From the NCBI GenBank assembly GCA_017439585.1, contig JAFSIV010000017.1, positions 1-64,000 of the forward strand: a DNA stretch of 64,000 bases, written 5' to 3'. The DNA is from Clostridia bacterium. Lineage in GTDB: Bacteria; Bacillota; Clostridia; Oscillospirales; Acutalibacteraceae. A program made the translations under genes and the position numbers. Shown piece after piece: positions 16,915 to 26,889 of the stretch. The notes beneath the pieces were generated by a model. The model ran no database searches, was not told the DNA's origin, and saw nothing but the letters and a program-made list of their open reading frames with translations. The first letter of the stretch is position 1; each line of letters begins with the position of its first letter.

Positions 16915-17581
16915 TAGCTTTAATTCCTTTTTCAATAAGTTCTATAAGCAGCGCAAAGGATTGCTCAAAATCCAAGCTGGTCGTGTCAGCAACAACCGCG
17001 TCATCCGCCTGCTTTAAGGGGGCAATATCACGATGCATATCATTATAATCGCGTTTTACCATATCGTCATAAACATCCTTAAATTCGACTGTCTGTCCCT
17101 TTTCGCAAAGCTCTTTATAACGGCGCATAGCGCGGGCTTCTGCCGATGCGGTTAAATAAATTTTAACCGTTGCATCAGGGAGAACAACCGTGCCTATATC
17201 TCTGCCGTCCATAAGGCAATTACTGTTTTTGGCGAGATTTCTTTGGGTGTTAAGCAAAAAGGCTCGAACAGGAGGCTTTGCTGAAACTGCCGAAGCCATC
17301 ATAGAAATTTCGGGAGTTCTGATTGCATCTGAAACATCCTCACCGTCTAAAAATACTCTTTGCTCGTTTCCAACAAAACGGATATCGACCGAAGTATCGG
17401 CTAAGATTTTTTCTATATCGCAGTTAAGCTCGCCATTTATACCCAAACGGGAAAATTTAAGACCTACCGCTCTATACATTGCGCCTGTATCAACATAAAT
17501 AAAGCCGAAATGACTGGCAAGTTTTCTTGAAAGGGTGCTTTTGCCTGCACCTGCGGGACCGTCTATTGCTATTGAAATCAT
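16895..17581 (-). CDS. cmk: (d)CMP kinase
   Basis: The 228-residue P-loop kinase begins MISIAIDGPAGAGKST. Further motifs are YVDTGAMYRAVGL, MDGRDIGTVVLPDA (nucleotide-monophosphate site) and KRDYNDMHRDIAPL. It phosphorylates CMP and dCMP. It sits between the flavoprotein gene (21 bases upstream) and ispH/rpsA (overlapping downstream), the order cmk-ispH-rpsA typical of Clostridia. Confidence 0.97.
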   Translation of the reverse strand: MISIAIDGPAGAGKSTLSRKLASHFGFIYVDTGAMYRAVGLKFSRLGINGELNCDIEKILADTSVDIRFVGNEQRVFLDGEDVSDAIRTPEISMMASAVSAKPPVRAFLLNTQRNLAKNSNCLMDGRDIGTVVLPDATVKIYLTASAEARAMRRYKELCEKGQTVEFKDVYDDMVKRDYNDMHRDIAPLKQADDAVVADTTSLDFEQSFALLIELIEKGIKANENNKG

Positions 17582-17602
17582 ATTTTTTCTCCTTTAAGTT
17601 TT

Positions 17603-18841
17603 TTAAGTATTTTTACCGGCTAAAAATCCGGTTGAAAAGGCAATTTGCAAATTAAATCCACCTGTCAAAGCGTCGACATCTATTATCTCACCCGCAAAGA
17701 AAAGACCTTTTATGAGTTTAGACTCCATAGTCGCAGGGTTTATTTCTTTAACAGATATTCCTCCTCGGGTGATAATAGCTTCCTCTATCGGTCTTGTTCC
17801 TACAATATTAAGGGTGAGACCTTTTATTGTTTCGCAAAGTTTTTTTCGGCTTTGCTTATCAATATGATTAACCTTCTTGCGAGGGTCTATTCCTGAAATA
17901 CCTATAATTATAGGTATTAAGCTTTTTGGTAAAAGCTTATCAAGTGAATTTATAAAATCTTTATTTTGAAGCTCGGAAAAATCGCGCAAAATCCTGGCAT
18001 CCAACTGCTCGATATTCAAAGCGGGTTTTAAATCTATAACCGCAGTATATTTTTTGGTCTCTATATCCTTTATATAAGCCGAGGCACTAAGCACCAAAGG
18101 ACCTGAAATTCCAAAATGAGTAAAAAGCATTTCTCCAAGTTCAAAGAAAACAGGTTTCTTTTTGCCTTCCTCAAAAACCGAAAGGGTAACATTTTTAAGA
18201 GTTAAGCCTGATAGCTTACTGCAAAAACCTTCGTGGCAAACAAAGGGAATAAGAGATGGCTTAGGTGGGATTATGGTATGACCTAAATTCTCGGCTAATT
18301 TATAACCGTCTCCCGTAGAGCCTGTAACGGGATATGAAGCTCCGCCGGTTGCTAAAACTACGCTATCACCCGAAATTTCCTCGCCGTTTTCTAAACGAAC
18401 TCCTGAAACTGAGTTTTCATTTGTTAAAATTTCGTCAACCTTGCCGTTTATAAATTTAATTTCTTTTTTCTTAGCGGTGTTAACAAGAGCGTCAACAATA
18501 TCAAACGCCTTGTCCGAAACGGGAAAAACGCGGTTTCCTCGCTCGGTTTTAAGGGGAACATCTGAGTTTTCGAAGAAGGAAATAGTGTCCCCGCTTGAAA
18601 AGGTTGCAAAAGCGGAATATAAAAATCTACCATTTCGAACAACCGATTTAATAAGGGTATCGTTATCGGTGTTATTGGTTACATTGCATCTGCCTTTGCC
18701 CGTTATCATAACCTTTCTTAACGGACGTTCGTTTTTTTCTATAACGGTTATTAAGACGTCAGCAGTTTGATGTTCCTCGGCAGCGCTTATAGCCGCCATA
18801 ACACCCGCGGCGCCACCACCGATTACAACTATTTTTTTCAA
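17603..18841 (-). CDS. NAD(P)/FAD-dependent oxidoreductase, HI0933/YhiN family
   Basis: This 412-residue flavoprotein opens with the Rossmann motif KKIVVIGGGAAGVMAAI and has ITGKGRCNVTN, LATGGASYPVTGSTGDGY and LFFAGEIIDVDALTGGFNLQIAFSTG, the FAD-contacting signatures of the HI0933 family. Its substrate is not established. The reading frame is open to 18862 without an ATG. TTG at 18841, just after GGGGTGAG, is the best start. It heads the operon with cmk and ispH/rpsA. Confidence 0.88.
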   Translation of the reverse strand: MKKIVVIGGGAAGVMAAISAAEEHQTADVLITVIEKNERPLRKVMITGKGRCNVTNNTDNDTLIKSVVRNGRFLYSAFATFSSGDTISFFENSDVPLKTERGNRVFPVSDKAFDIVDALVNTAKKKEIKFINGKVDEILTNENSVSGVRLENGEEISGDSVVLATGGASYPVTGSTGDGYKLAENLGHTIIPPKPSLIPFVCHEGFCSKLSGLTLKNVTLSVFEEGKKKPVFFELGEMLFTHFGISGPLVLSASAYIKDIETKKYTAVIDLKPALNIEQLDARILRDFSELQNKDFINSLDKLLPKSLIPIIIGISGIDPRKKVNHIDKQSRKKLCETIKGLTLNIVGTRPIEEAIITRGGISVKEINPATMESKLIKGLFFAGEIIDVDALTGGFNLQIAFSTGFLAGKNT

Positions 18842-18978
18842 AAACTCACCCCACTTTAACAAAATTATTTTACACTAAAAAAGAAAAAAAGTAAATATAA
18901 AAAACTTAAAAATGTCGGTGAATGTCCCCATAAGCAGAGGTTAATATAGGGATAAATTAAAAAAGAAAGGATTTTTTT

Positions 18979-19863
18979 ATGATTAAAGCAGAAATTTTAG
19001 ACCACAAATTAAAACTTAATGTAAAGGTTATACCGTCTGACAGCGTTAAATATCTTAAAATTAAGTTTTATTTTGATGGAACCTGGCAAGGATTTGCTAA
19101 AACATGTGTGTTTTGCAATCCTGATTCAGATGTAAAAAAGGCGGTAATCTTAGAGGAGGGTAACCCTTTATATTTAGGAGATAATACCTGTTATATTCCT
19201 TTTGAGATTATAAAGGGAGGCTACTTTAATGTATCGGTTAGCGGTATAGCGGGGGATAGAATTATAACAACTATTCCGTCTGAACCGATAATTGTTAAGA
19301 AAAGCGGAGATATTTCCGCAGATGAACCTGATAGCTATACCCCCGAGCAATATGAACAGTTGGTTGCAATTTATAATGAAACCAAGTCTATTGCGCAGTC
19401 GGTAAGAGAGGATGCCGATAACGGACTTTTAAAGGGCGAGAAAGGCGACAAGGGCGACAAGGGTGACCAAGGTGAGCAGGGTATTCAAGGTGTTCAGGGA
19501 ATACAGGGTGTCAGAGGTCCAAAGGGCGAAAAAGGTGATAAAGGTGAACGGGGAGAGCCTTTTACTTACGCTGATTTTACCGAAGAACAGTTAAAGGCTC
19601 TTAAAGGTCCAAAGGGTGATGAAGGCGATAGAGGTCCCAGAGGGCTACAAGGTGAAAAGGGTGAAAAAGGTGAACAAGGCGTTCAAGGTATACAAGGAAA
19701 CATAGGTCCAAAAGGTGAAAAAGGCGATAGTTATATTTTAACCGAAAATGATAAGCTCGAAATCGCGGATACGGTTAAAAATGAATGCTTTTCAGACATA
19801 GAAACCGCACTGGATAGCATTGTCGCAATTCAAAATGAACTTATAGGCGGTGATAGTGTATGA
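18979..19863 (+). CDS. phage tail fibre-like protein with collagen-like Gly-X-Y repeats
   Basis: The 294-residue protein has an N-terminal beta-rich domain (about 1-115) resembling the N-terminal part of phage baseplate-upper or tail proteins, then a short helix ([20 protein letters not shown]). A collagen-like region follows (about 150-255), made of Gly-X-Y triplets such as [11 protein letters not shown] and [10 protein letters not shown], interrupted by [16 protein letters not shown]. It probably forms a trimeric fibre. It is followed with an ATGA overlap by the next gene. No capsid, terminase, integrase or lysis gene is near, so it is an orphan. AGAAAGGA precedes the ATG. Confidence 0.75.
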   Translation: MIKAEILDHKLKLNVKVIPSDSVKYLKIKFYFDGTWQGFAKTCVFCNPDSDVKKAVILEEGNPLYLGDNTCYIPFEIIKGGYFNVSVSGIAGDRIITTIPSEPIIVKKSGDISADEPDSYTPEQYEQLVAIYNETKSIAQSVREDADNGLLKGEKGDKGDKGDQGEQGIQGVQGIQGVRGPKGEKGDKGERGEPFTYADFTEEQLKALKGPKGDEGDRGPRGLQGEKGEKGEQGVQGIQGNIGPKGEKGDSYILTENDKLEIADTVKNECFSDIETALDSIVAIQNELIGGDSV

Positions 19864-20582
19864 GTATAGCGGAAAAATTAACCACCATAGCTGAGAATGA
19901 ACAGAAAGTTTATAACGCAGGTTATAACAAAGGTAAGGCAGAGGGTGGCGATACAGACGGTGGAATAGAAACATTTTTTGATAGTTATTTGCGTGATACT
20001 AATGGATATTGTGATTATATGTTCGCAGGAAAAGGCTGGAAAAATAAAATTTTCAAACCAACAATAGATATTAAACCAGTTAGAGCACAAAATATGTTTT
20101 CTTTAACCGGTTTAACAGGAGATTTAGCCGCTTTATGTGAACAACAGGGAATAACAATAGACTTTTCAAATTGTAAGTTATTTAATGGCTTTTCTTCAAA
20201 TGCAAGCGGTATTACAAGATTTGGAGCAATCGATATAAGCAAGGCAACAGACACTATTAGTTTTATTTATAATACTTCACTTATAACCATTGATAAATTG
20301 ATAGTTTCCGAAACAACTAAATATAATACCTACGCTTTTGAAGGTTGCAAAAAGCTAACAAACTTAATTGTTGAAGGTGTAATTGCGCAAAATAATTTTA
20401 ATGTTCAATGGTGTAATAATTTAACTGTTGAAAGTCTTAGAAGTATTATAAATTGTTTGCAAGATAAAAGCGAAGATACAAGTGGAACGATTTGGAAAGT
20501 AACAATAGGTGGTACTAATTATGCAAAACTCGAATCGGAAGATTTGGAAAAAATAGAAGAGAAAGGATGGGTTTTTGTATAA
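19860..20582 (+). CDS. phage-associated hypothetical protein with a leucine-rich-like C-terminal part
   Basis: I recognise only the general type. The 240-residue protein begins with a short helix ([29 protein letters not shown]), a form common at the start of tail-fibre accessory proteins in Clostridia and their phages. Its second half (for example [32 protein letters not shown] and [20 protein letters not shown]) resembles BspA-like leucine-rich surface modules. The start overlaps the collagen-like gene's stop by 4 bases and its own stop overlaps the next start, so the three genes form one unit. Confidence 0.65.
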   Translation: MSIAEKLTTIAENEQKVYNAGYNKGKAEGGDTDGGIETFFDSYLRDTNGYCDYMFAGKGWKNKIFKPTIDIKPVRAQNMFSLTGLTGDLAALCEQQGITIDFSNCKLFNGFSSNASGITRFGAIDISKATDTISFIYNTSLITIDKLIVSETTKYNTYAFEGCKKLTNLIVEGVIAQNNFNVQWCNNLTVESLRSIINCLQDKSEDTSGTIWKVTIGGTNYAKLESEDLEKIEEKGWVFV

Positions 20583-20890
20583 TGGAGCTCAAAAAAGTTT
20601 TAGCAACAGATTTGAATTTTCCTAATTTGACAATTTACAGAAGAATGAACGGTGAAACACAAATAGGTTATGAAATGGTGCCGAATGAAGATTATGTGTT
20701 TTATGATTCTACGGCAAATGATTTTAGGTTTGAGCCCTATACAATGGAAGAGATTCCAGTAACATATTTCTATACTATTGCTTTTTTGCCCACAAAATTT
20801 AAGTTTGATAACTTTCCTTTTATTGCTGTTGAGAGAGGTAGTATTGACGAAAAATATATTTTTGACAGCAGAGAAAACGGTAACTGTTAG
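20582..20890 (+). CDS. small hypothetical protein, last gene of the phage-tail-like unit
   Basis: This 102-residue protein ([25 protein letters not shown]...) is not one I recognise. It has no membrane segment. The ATG at 20582 overlaps the previous TAA (TAATG), which implies translational coupling. The open frame extends back to 20567, but AGAAAGGATGGG is better placed for the later ATG. The context suggests a phage-tail accessory or receptor-contact protein. Confidence 0.55.
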   Translation: MELKKVLATDLNFPNLTIYRRMNGETQIGYEMVPNEDYVFYDSTANDFRFEPYTMEEIPVTYFYTIAFLPTKFKFDNFPFIAVERGSIDEKYIFDSRENGNC

Positions 20891-21147
20891 AAGGGCCTTT
20901 AATTTTGCAAGTATTTTTAGGAGCTATTATAATTAATAATAAACTGAAAAGAAATATATAACAATACAAGCAAAACGAAATGGACTGCTGAATAAATAAA
21001 GGCTATTTAAAACAAAAATTTGATATTGGCATAAATAAAAAGCTAAGGACTAATAATCCTTAGCTTTTAAATTTTTCAATTAATGTATACAAATTTGTGA
21101 ACAAAATGTAAAAGGTCAGGAAAAGTCAAACTTTTTTCGCAAAAAGT
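20891..21147. other. AT-rich intergenic stretch ending in a terminator
   Basis: No coding frame is visible here. A perfect 12-bp hairpin AAAAGCTAAGGA / TCCTTAGCTTTT (21038-21049 and 21057-21068), followed by a T-rich run, terminates the phage-like unit. The first 140 bases show nothing recognisable. Confidence 0.8.
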
Positions 21148-21148
21148 A

Positions 21149-21176
21149 TTGACATTTGGGAAAATCTGCATATAAT
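21149..21176 (+). promoter_or_regulatory. sigma-A promoter of the hrcA-grpE-dnaK-dnaJ operon
   Basis: Perfect TTGACA (21149-21154) and TATAAT (21171-21176) boxes are separated by 16 bases, just upstream of the CIRCE operator. Confidence 0.92.
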
Positions 21177-21184
21177 AATAGTTG

Positions 21185-21211
21185 TTAGCACTCGAAGGTG
21201 TTGAGTGCTAA
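21185..21211 (+). promoter_or_regulatory. CIRCE operator (HrcA binding site)
   Basis: TTAGCACTC-N9-GAGTGCTAA matches the CIRCE consensus exactly. It covers the transcription start, so HrcA bound here would block the operon that encodes it. Loss of HrcA activity under heat stress would release it. Confidence 0.98.
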
Positions 21212-21235
21212 GTCTTGGAATGAGAGGTGAGGCAT

Positions 21236-22270
21236 ATGGAATTAACCCCTCGAAAGCAGGCGGTTTTAAAAGCTATTGTTAAAGCTTATATTGAAACAGG
21301 CGAGCCGATAGGCTCTAAGAATTTAACCGCTATGCTTGAAAATGCTCCCTCTTCTGCAACTTTAAGAAATGAAATGAGCGAGCTTTGTGAGCTTGGTTTT
21401 TTGCATCAGCCTCATACCTCGGCGGGCAGAATACCAACAAGTTTAGGATATAGATTTTATGTCGATAATCTATTTGAAAAAGCTAAGCTTAATTTGGAAA
21501 TTTCCGAGTTTATTGATAATTCTATAAGTAATTTAGGCTGCGAGGCAGAAGAAATTCCAAATATTGCGGCTCAGGTTTTATCAAAGCTCACAGGATTGCC
21601 TGCAATAGCCTGTCTTATAAATGAAAAACCGCCAAGGGTTAAAAGAATAGAACTTTTGCCGATAGGCAGGTCTTCGGTTATGCTTCTTTTGATAACGAGC
21701 GACGGAAGAACCCGAAACCGAATTTTGAGAACGGCGAGCGGGTTTAATTCAAATGCTTTACTCAGCTTTGAGGAGCTTATAAACCGCCGAATAATCGGAA
21801 AAGAAATTTCTAATCTTTCAAAAGCATATATGCAAAGCGTTATAGCGGAGGCAGGTATAAATTCTTTAACTCTTATGCCGTTTTTATCTGCAATATTTGA
21901 GGCAGCTTTGGAAATTGAGGAAACTGATGTTACGATAAAGGGAGAAAATGCCCTTTATAATATATGCGCCGATGAGACTACGGCGAGAAAGATAATAAAT
22001 CTTATAAAACAGCGAGACCCGATAATTTCAATTTTAGAAAACATAGGCGATAATGTTGGCGCGGTATTCGGTGCTGATACATCTTACAGTGAGTTAAGAT
22101 ACGATACTGTAATCGCGGCAAAGTTTAAAGGCTTTGATAAATACCGAGGTTATATTGGAGTTATAGGTCCAAACCGAATGTCATACGAGCAGATAATGCC
22201 CGTTATAGAATATACAGCCGAAAGGCTAAGTCTTATTATGACAGAAGCACAAAAGGATATGGAGGATTAA
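21236..22270 (+). CDS. hrcA: heat-inducible transcription repressor HrcA
   Basis: The 344-residue protein has the N-terminal winged helix MELTPRKQAVLKAIVKAYIETGEP followed by IGSKNL and SSATLRNEMSEL. It also has HTSAGRIPTSLGYRFYVD and the C-terminal IGPNRMSYEQIMPVIEYTAERLS. It represses this operon by binding CIRCE and senses free GroEL. The ATG at 21236 is chosen because AGAGGTGA lies 5 bases upstream; a GTG at 21227 in frame is inside that ribosome site. Confidence 0.97.
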   Translation: MELTPRKQAVLKAIVKAYIETGEPIGSKNLTAMLENAPSSATLRNEMSELCELGFLHQPHTSAGRIPTSLGYRFYVDNLFEKAKLNLEISEFIDNSISNLGCEAEEIPNIAAQVLSKLTGLPAIACLINEKPPRVKRIELLPIGRSSVMLLLITSDGRTRNRILRTASGFNSNALLSFEELINRRIIGKEISNLSKAYMQSVIAEAGINSLTLMPFLSAIFEAALEIEETDVTIKGENALYNICADETTARKIINLIKQRDPIISILENIGDNVGAVFGADTSYSELRYDTVIAAKFKGFDKYRGYIGVIGPNRMSYEQIMPVIEYTAERLSLIMTEAQKDMED

Positions 22271-22273
22271 GTT

Positions 22274-22810
22274 TTGGAGGAGAATAAAACTAAGGCTGCC
22301 GAAGAAATTAAAGAAGAGGCAGTAGAAACTGAGAAACCCGAAAAAACAAAGAAGAAATCTAAAAAAGATACCGAATTAGAAAAGCTTAAAGCTGAGCTTG
22401 AAAGTAAAAATGATTTGCTTTTAAGAACTGCGGCTGAGTTTGATAATTTTAAAAAGCGAACCGAGAGAGAACGCTCGTCTATTGCAGAATATGCAAAAGC
22501 GTCTGTTATTAAAGAACTTTTGCCTATACTTGATAATATAGACCGAGCCGCTACTCTTGAAGACAAAACCTCTGCTGATTATATAAAAGGCATTGAGCTT
22601 ATCGTAAAGCAGTTTGAGGGCTTGGCGCAAGTTTTAGGTATTTCTGAGGTTGCAAAGGTGGGAGAAAGCTTTGACCCCAATGCTCATGAAGCAGTTATGC
22701 ATATTGAGGATGAAAATTTGGGTGAAAATGTTATTGCTCAGGTTTTGCAAAAGGGTTACAAAATTGGCGACACTGTTATCAGACCTGCAATGGTTTCGGT
22801 TGCAAATTAA
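22274..22810 (+). CDS. grpE: nucleotide exchange factor GrpE
   Basis: The 178-residue protein has an acidic, lysine-rich N-terminus, a long coiled coil (about 30-75) with LLRTAAEFDNFKKRTERER, and the C-terminal beta domain ending GYKIGDTVIRPAMVSVAN. It exchanges ADP for ATP on DnaK. It starts with TTG, 3 bases after the hrcA stop; the ribosome site GGAGGA (22261-22266) is inside the end of hrcA, so the two are coupled. Confidence 0.97.
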   Translation: MEENKTKAAEEIKEEAVETEKPEKTKKKSKKDTELEKLKAELESKNDLLLRTAAEFDNFKKRTERERSSIAEYAKASVIKELLPILDNIDRAATLEDKTSADYIKGIELIVKQFEGLAQVLGISEVAKVGESFDPNAHEAVMHIEDENLGENVIAQVLQKGYKIGDTVIRPAMVSVAN

Positions 22811-22852
22811 ACATTAAATCATAAATAATATTTTATTTGGAGGAAAATTAAA

Positions 22853-24679
22853 ATGGGAAAAATTATTGGTATTGACTTAGGTACAACAAACTCTTGCGTT
22901 GCTGTTATGGAAGGCGGCGAGGCAGTAGTTATTGCTAACGCAGAGGGTTCAAGAACAACCCCTTCGGTTGTTGCATTTTCTAAAACAGGCGAAAGAATGG
23001 TAGGTCAGGTTGCCAAGCGTCAGGCTATCACTAATCCTGACAGAACAATCAGCTCTATCAAACGCGAAATGGGTACTTCTTACACAGTTGAGATTGACGG
23101 TAAAAAGTATACCCCTCAAGAAATTTCAGCTATCATTTTGCAGAAGTTAAAGGCTGATGCAGAAGCATATTTAGGAACAACCGTAACCGAGGCTGTTATC
23201 ACTGTTCCTGCATACTTTACCGACGCTCAGCGTCAGGCAACTAAGGACGCAGGTAAAATCGCAGGTCTTGAAGTTAAGCGTATTATAAATGAGCCTACTG
23301 CTGCTGCTTTGGCTTACAGTATTGATAAAGAAGACGACCAGAAGGTTATGGTTTATGACCTCGGCGGCGGTACTTTCGACGTTTCTATCATCGAAATGGG
23401 TGACGGTGTTCAAGAAGTTTTGGCTACCGCAGGTAACAATAAGCTCGGCGGCGACGATTTCGATAAGCGCGTTATGGATTATATTGTTGCAACCTTTAAG
23501 GCAGAGCAAGGCATTGATTTATCGGGCGATAAAATGGCTATGCAAAGAGTTAAGGAAGCTGCTGAAAAGGCTAAAATTGACCTTTCAGGTATGACCACTG
23601 CGGACATTAATCTTCCTTTCATTACCGCTGATGCTACAGGTCCTAAGCATTTCGAAACAACCTTAACAAGAGCTAAGTTTAACGAGCTTACTGCTGATTT
23701 AGTTGAGGCTACAATGGCTCCTGTTCGTCAGGCTTTATCCGACTCAGGCTTAAACAAGAGCGAAATTAATAAGGTTCTTATGGTTGGTGGTTCTTCAAGA
23801 ATTCCTGCTGTTCAAGAGGCAGTTAAATCCTTTATGGGAACCGATCCCTTTAAGGGAATTAACCCTGACGAGTGTGTTGCTCTCGGTGCATCACTTCAAG
23901 CAGGTGTATTAGGCGGCGATGTTAAGGGCTTATTGCTTCTTGATGTAACTCCTTTATCACTCGGTATTGAAACCATGGGCGGAGTATCCACTAAGATTAT
24001 TGATAGAAATACAACCATCCCCGCAAAGAAGAGCCAGATATTCTCAACTGCGGCAGACGGTCAGACCTCGGTTGAGGTTCATGTGCTTCAAGGTGAACGC
24101 GAATTTGCAAAGGATAATAAAACACTCGGTGTATTCCATCTTGACGGTATTGCTCCTGCTCCTCGCGGTATCCCCCAAATCGAAGTTACTTTCGATATAG
24201 ATGCTAACGGTATTGTTCATGTTTCGGCTAAGGATTTAGGAACAGGTAAGGAGAATGATATAACTATCACCTCTAACACCAATATGTCTAAGGAAGATAT
24301 TGATAAGGCTGTTAAAGAGGCTGAGGCTTATGCTGCTGAGGATAAAAAACGCAGAGAGTCGGTTGATATCAGAAACAATGCAGACCAGATGATTTATCAA
24401 ACTGAAAAGACCGTTAACGATTTTGGTGATAAGCTTTCTGAGGATGAAAAGGCTAAGATTAACACCGCTAAGGAAGCTTTGAAGGAAGCATTAAAGGGCG
24501 AGGATATCGAGGCTATTAAGGCTAAACAGGAAGAGCTTCAAAAGGAAATTTATGCTGTTAGCGAAAAGATTTACAAGGCAGCTAATCCTCAGGGTGACCC
24601 TACTGCTCAGGCAGGTGCTGAACAGGCAGACCCTAATGTTTACGAAGCAGATTATACTGATGTTGACGATAATAAATAA
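22853..24679 (+). CDS. dnaK: chaperone DnaK (Hsp70)
   Basis: This 608-residue chaperone is full length. The ATPase domain shows [46 protein letters not shown] and [13 protein letters not shown]. The substrate-binding domain shows [14 protein letters not shown] and VLQGERE. The C-terminal end is [12 protein letters not shown]. It lacks the roughly 24-residue insert of Gram-negative DnaK, as usual in Firmicutes. GGAGGAAAATT precedes the ATG. Confidence 0.99.
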   Translation: MGKIIGIDLGTTNSCVAVMEGGEAVVIANAEGSRTTPSVVAFSKTGERMVGQVAKRQAITNPDRTISSIKREMGTSYTVEIDGKKYTPQEISAIILQKLKADAEAYLGTTVTEAVITVPAYFTDAQRQATKDAGKIAGLEVKRIINEPTAAALAYSIDKEDDQKVMVYDLGGGTFDVSIIEMGDGVQEVLATAGNNKLGGDDFDKRVMDYIVATFKAEQGIDLSGDKMAMQRVKEAAEKAKIDLSGMTTADINLPFITADATGPKHFETTLTRAKFNELTADLVEATMAPVRQALSDSGLNKSEINKVLMVGGSSRIPAVQEAVKSFMGTDPFKGINPDECVALGASLQAGVLGGDVKGLLLLDVTPLSLGIETMGGVSTKIIDRNTTIPAKKSQIFSTAADGQTSVEVHVLQGEREFAKDNKTLGVFHLDGIAPAPRGIPQIEVTFDIDANGIVHVSAKDLGTGKENDITITSNTNMSKEDIDKAVKEAEAYAAEDKKRRESVDIRNNADQMIYQTEKTVNDFGDKLSEDEKAKINTAKEALKEALKGEDIEAIKAKQEELQKEIYAVSEKIYKAANPQGDPTAQAGAEQADPNVYEADYTDVDDNK

Positions 24680-24690
24680 TATTATTCTAA

Positions 24691-24709
24691 CGGGCGACCA
24701 TCGGTCGCC
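24691..24709. repeat. palindrome of the TTGTAGGGG family between dnaK and dnaJ
   Basis: GGGCGACC-ATC-GGTCGCCC is a perfect hairpin followed by CCTACAAC. Read on the minus strand it is TTGTAGGGGCGACC...GGTCGCCCG, the same plan as the palindrome at 10909-10935. No T-tract follows. It may trim or stabilise the message between dnaK and dnaJ. Confidence 0.65.
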
Positions 24710-24738
24710 CCTACAACATATTTCCTAGGAGAATTTTT

Positions 24739-25887
24739 GTGGCTGATAAAAGAGATTATTATGAAGTCTTAGGAGTGGATAAATCCGCTTCGGAGGATGA
24801 ACTTAAAAAAGCATACAGAAAAGCGGCAAAAAAATATCACCCCGATTTAAACCCCGGTGATGCCGAAGCAGAGCGTAACTTTAAAGAGGTTAACGAGGCT
24901 TATGAGGTTTTGTCGGATAGCGAAAAGCGTTCGCGTTATGACCAGTTTGGTCATGCAGGTGTCGACCCCAATTTCGGTGCAGGCGGTGCAGGTGGATATG
25001 GCGGCGGTTTCGGAGGAGATTTTGGCGATTTAGGAGATATTTTCAGCTCCTTCTTTGGCGGCGGCTTCGGTGGCGGCAGAAGAAATAATCCAAATGCTCC
25101 AAGGCGCGGTAACGATATTGCAGCTTCGGTTAACATATCATTTGAAGAGGCAGCAAAGGGCTGCGAAAAAACCGTTAAGGTAACCAAAATAGATACCTGT
25201 AAGGAATGTGGCGGCTCGGGTGCAGAAAAGGGAACAACCACCAAAACCTGTCCCGTATGTCATGGAACAGGTCAGGTAACAACCGCTCAAAGAACACCGC
25301 TCGGTATGTTTCAAACCCAAAAGGTCTGCGACCATTGCCATGGTAGCGGTAAGGTTATTGAAAAGCCTTGTAAAACCTGTTCAGGTAAAGGCAGAATCCG
25401 TCATACAGTTGAGCAAAAGGTTAAAATTCCTGCCGGTATTGATGATGGTCAGGTAATAAACCTCAGAGGCGGCGGAGATGCCGGAGTAAACGGCGGTCCT
25501 GCGGGAGATTTGCGTATTAATGTAAATGTCCGTCCGCATCCGATTTTTGAACGCAGAGGTTATGATGTTTACTGTGAAATCCCGATTACCTTTACTCAGG
25601 CAGCTTTGGGTGCAGAAATTATAGTTCCAACTCTTGACGGTAAGGTTAAATTTACGATTCATGAGGGAACTCAGCCGGGCGATGAATTTAAGCTTAAAGG
25701 CAAGGGTGTTCAAAGGCTTAATTATAACGGCAAGGGCGACCAATATGTTAAAATAACCGTTGAGGTGCCAAAAGACCTTTCAAAAGCTCAAAAGGAAAAG
25801 CTTAGAGAGTTTGATTCGGTAAGCAGCGATAAAAACTATAAAAAGCAAAAGAGTTTTATGGATAAGATTAAAGACTTTTTCGACTAA
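24739..25887 (+). CDS. dnaJ: co-chaperone DnaJ (Hsp40)
   Basis: The 382-residue protein has a J domain with [12 protein letters not shown] and the HPD motif (YHPDLNP). A Gly-rich region follows, with many GG and FGG runs. Four CxxCxGxG zinc motifs follow ([32 protein letters not shown]), then the C-terminal substrate domains. It starts with GTG; CTAGGAGAA lies 7 bases upstream. It is the last gene of the hrcA operon. Confidence 0.99.
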   Translation: MADKRDYYEVLGVDKSASEDELKKAYRKAAKKYHPDLNPGDAEAERNFKEVNEAYEVLSDSEKRSRYDQFGHAGVDPNFGAGGAGGYGGGFGGDFGDLGDIFSSFFGGGFGGGRRNNPNAPRRGNDIAASVNISFEEAAKGCEKTVKVTKIDTCKECGGSGAEKGTTTKTCPVCHGTGQVTTAQRTPLGMFQTQKVCDHCHGSGKVIEKPCKTCSGKGRIRHTVEQKVKIPAGIDDGQVINLRGGGDAGVNGGPAGDLRINVNVRPHPIFERRGYDVYCEIPITFTQAALGAEIIVPTLDGKVKFTIHEGTQPGDEFKLKGKGVQRLNYNGKGDQYVKITVEVPKDLSKAQKEKLREFDSVSSDKNYKKQKSFMDKIKDFFD

Positions 25888-25894
25888 ACATATA

Positions 25895-26118
25895 GGGGCT
25901 GTTTCATTAAGGAAAATTTGCACAAGCTCTGCCTCCCTCTGATGAGGGAGGTGGCGCGGCTTAGCCGTGGCGGAGGGAGAGAAAAGAAAAAACTCTACGA
26001 TTATTGTGAGTTTCTCTCCCTCAGTCTCGTTTTACTCGACAGCTCCCTCGTCAGAGGGAGCCGACTGTGATATTTGACTTTGCTGATTTGTGCATTTTAA
26101 CCTTAATGAGACAGCCTC
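25895..26118. mobile_element. 224-bp MITE-like element with ~30-bp terminal inverted repeats
   Basis: The left end GGGGCTGTTTCATTAAGG (from 25895) and the right end CCTTAATGAGACAGCCTC (to 26118) are inverted repeats over about 30 bases with few mismatches; both reach the word TGTGCA or GCACA. Inside are further palindromes (CTCCCTCTGATGAGGGAG and CTCCCTCGTCAGAGGGAG). No transposase frame is present, so any movement would need one supplied in trans. Target-site duplication is not obvious. Confidence 0.65.
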
Positions 26119-26193
26119 TTGTTTTTTTATAATGTATATGATATAATTAAATTAGAGTTAAACACTCTAAATAAGGTTTAAGGAGAGATTATT

Positions 26194-26871
26194 ATGCGTT
26201 ATGAAATCGGCGGAAATGCTTTTCCAATAGTTACCTGTTTTTTGGAAAATGGTGAGCAAATGATAACCGAAAGCGGTGCTATGGTTTGGATGAGCCCTAA
26301 TATGCAGATGGAAACCAGTGGCGGCGGTATTGGTAAAATGTTTTCAAAAGCAATTTCGGGAGAAAGTATGTTCCAAAATATTTATACTGCTAATGGTAAC
26401 GGTATGATTACATTTGGTTCAAGCTTTCCGGGTCAAATCAAGGATTTACATATAGAACCCGGTAAAGAAATTGTTGTTCAAAAAAGCGCTTTTTTGGCAT
26501 CGGAGCCGAGTGTTAACCTTTCTATTCATTTTCAAAAGAAATTAAGCGTCGGTCTATTGGGCGGCGAGGGATTTATCATGCAAAAGCTATCGGGTAACGG
26601 TATGGCATTTATTGAGATAGACGGCGATTTGGTTGAATATGACCTTAAAGAAGGTCAGCAAATCGTTGTAAGTACCGGTAATGTTGCCGCCTTTGACCCT
26701 ACGGTTCAGATGACTATTCAGCAGGTTGCAGGAATTAAGAATAAACTTTTAGGCGGCGAGGGATTTTTCCAAACTGTTCTAACAGGACCTGGCAAGGTAT
26801 GGCTTCAAACTATGCCTATTTATAGTGTTGCAATGGCAATTAAGCCCTATATACCAACAAATAATAAATAA
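26194..26871 (+). CDS. AIM24 / TIGR00266 family protein
   Basis: The 225-residue protein matches the AIM24-like beta-barrel family in layout: MRYEIGGNAFPIVTCFLENGEQMITESGAMVWM at the start, repeated GGEGFIMQKLSGNG and GGEGFFQTVLTGPG units, and a C-terminal hydrophobic-aromatic stretch. There is no signal peptide or membrane helix. The function of bacterial members is unknown. AGGAGAG precedes the ATG. A short inverted repeat TTAGAG-N7-CTCTAA (26152-26170) lies between a TATAAT at 26141-26146 and the gene and may be an operator. Confidence 0.85.
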   Translation: MRYEIGGNAFPIVTCFLENGEQMITESGAMVWMSPNMQMETSGGGIGKMFSKAISGESMFQNIYTANGNGMITFGSSFPGQIKDLHIEPGKEIVVQKSAFLASEPSVNLSIHFQKKLSVGLLGGEGFIMQKLSGNGMAFIEIDGDLVEYDLKEGQQIVVSTGNVAAFDPTVQMTIQQVAGIKNKLLGGEGFFQTVLTGPGKVWLQTMPIYSVAMAIKPYIPTNNK

Positions 26872-26889
26872 TAAAAAGGAGTAATTATT

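Noticed and set aside
21227..21235. GTG at 21227 as the hrcA start
   Set aside because: The GTG lies in the AGAGGTGA ribosome site; the ATG at 21236 is correctly spaced.
24691..24709. A terminator between dnaK and dnaJ
   Set aside because: No T-tract follows the hairpin on either strand and dnaJ lacks a separate strong promoter, so it is better read as an interspersed palindrome.
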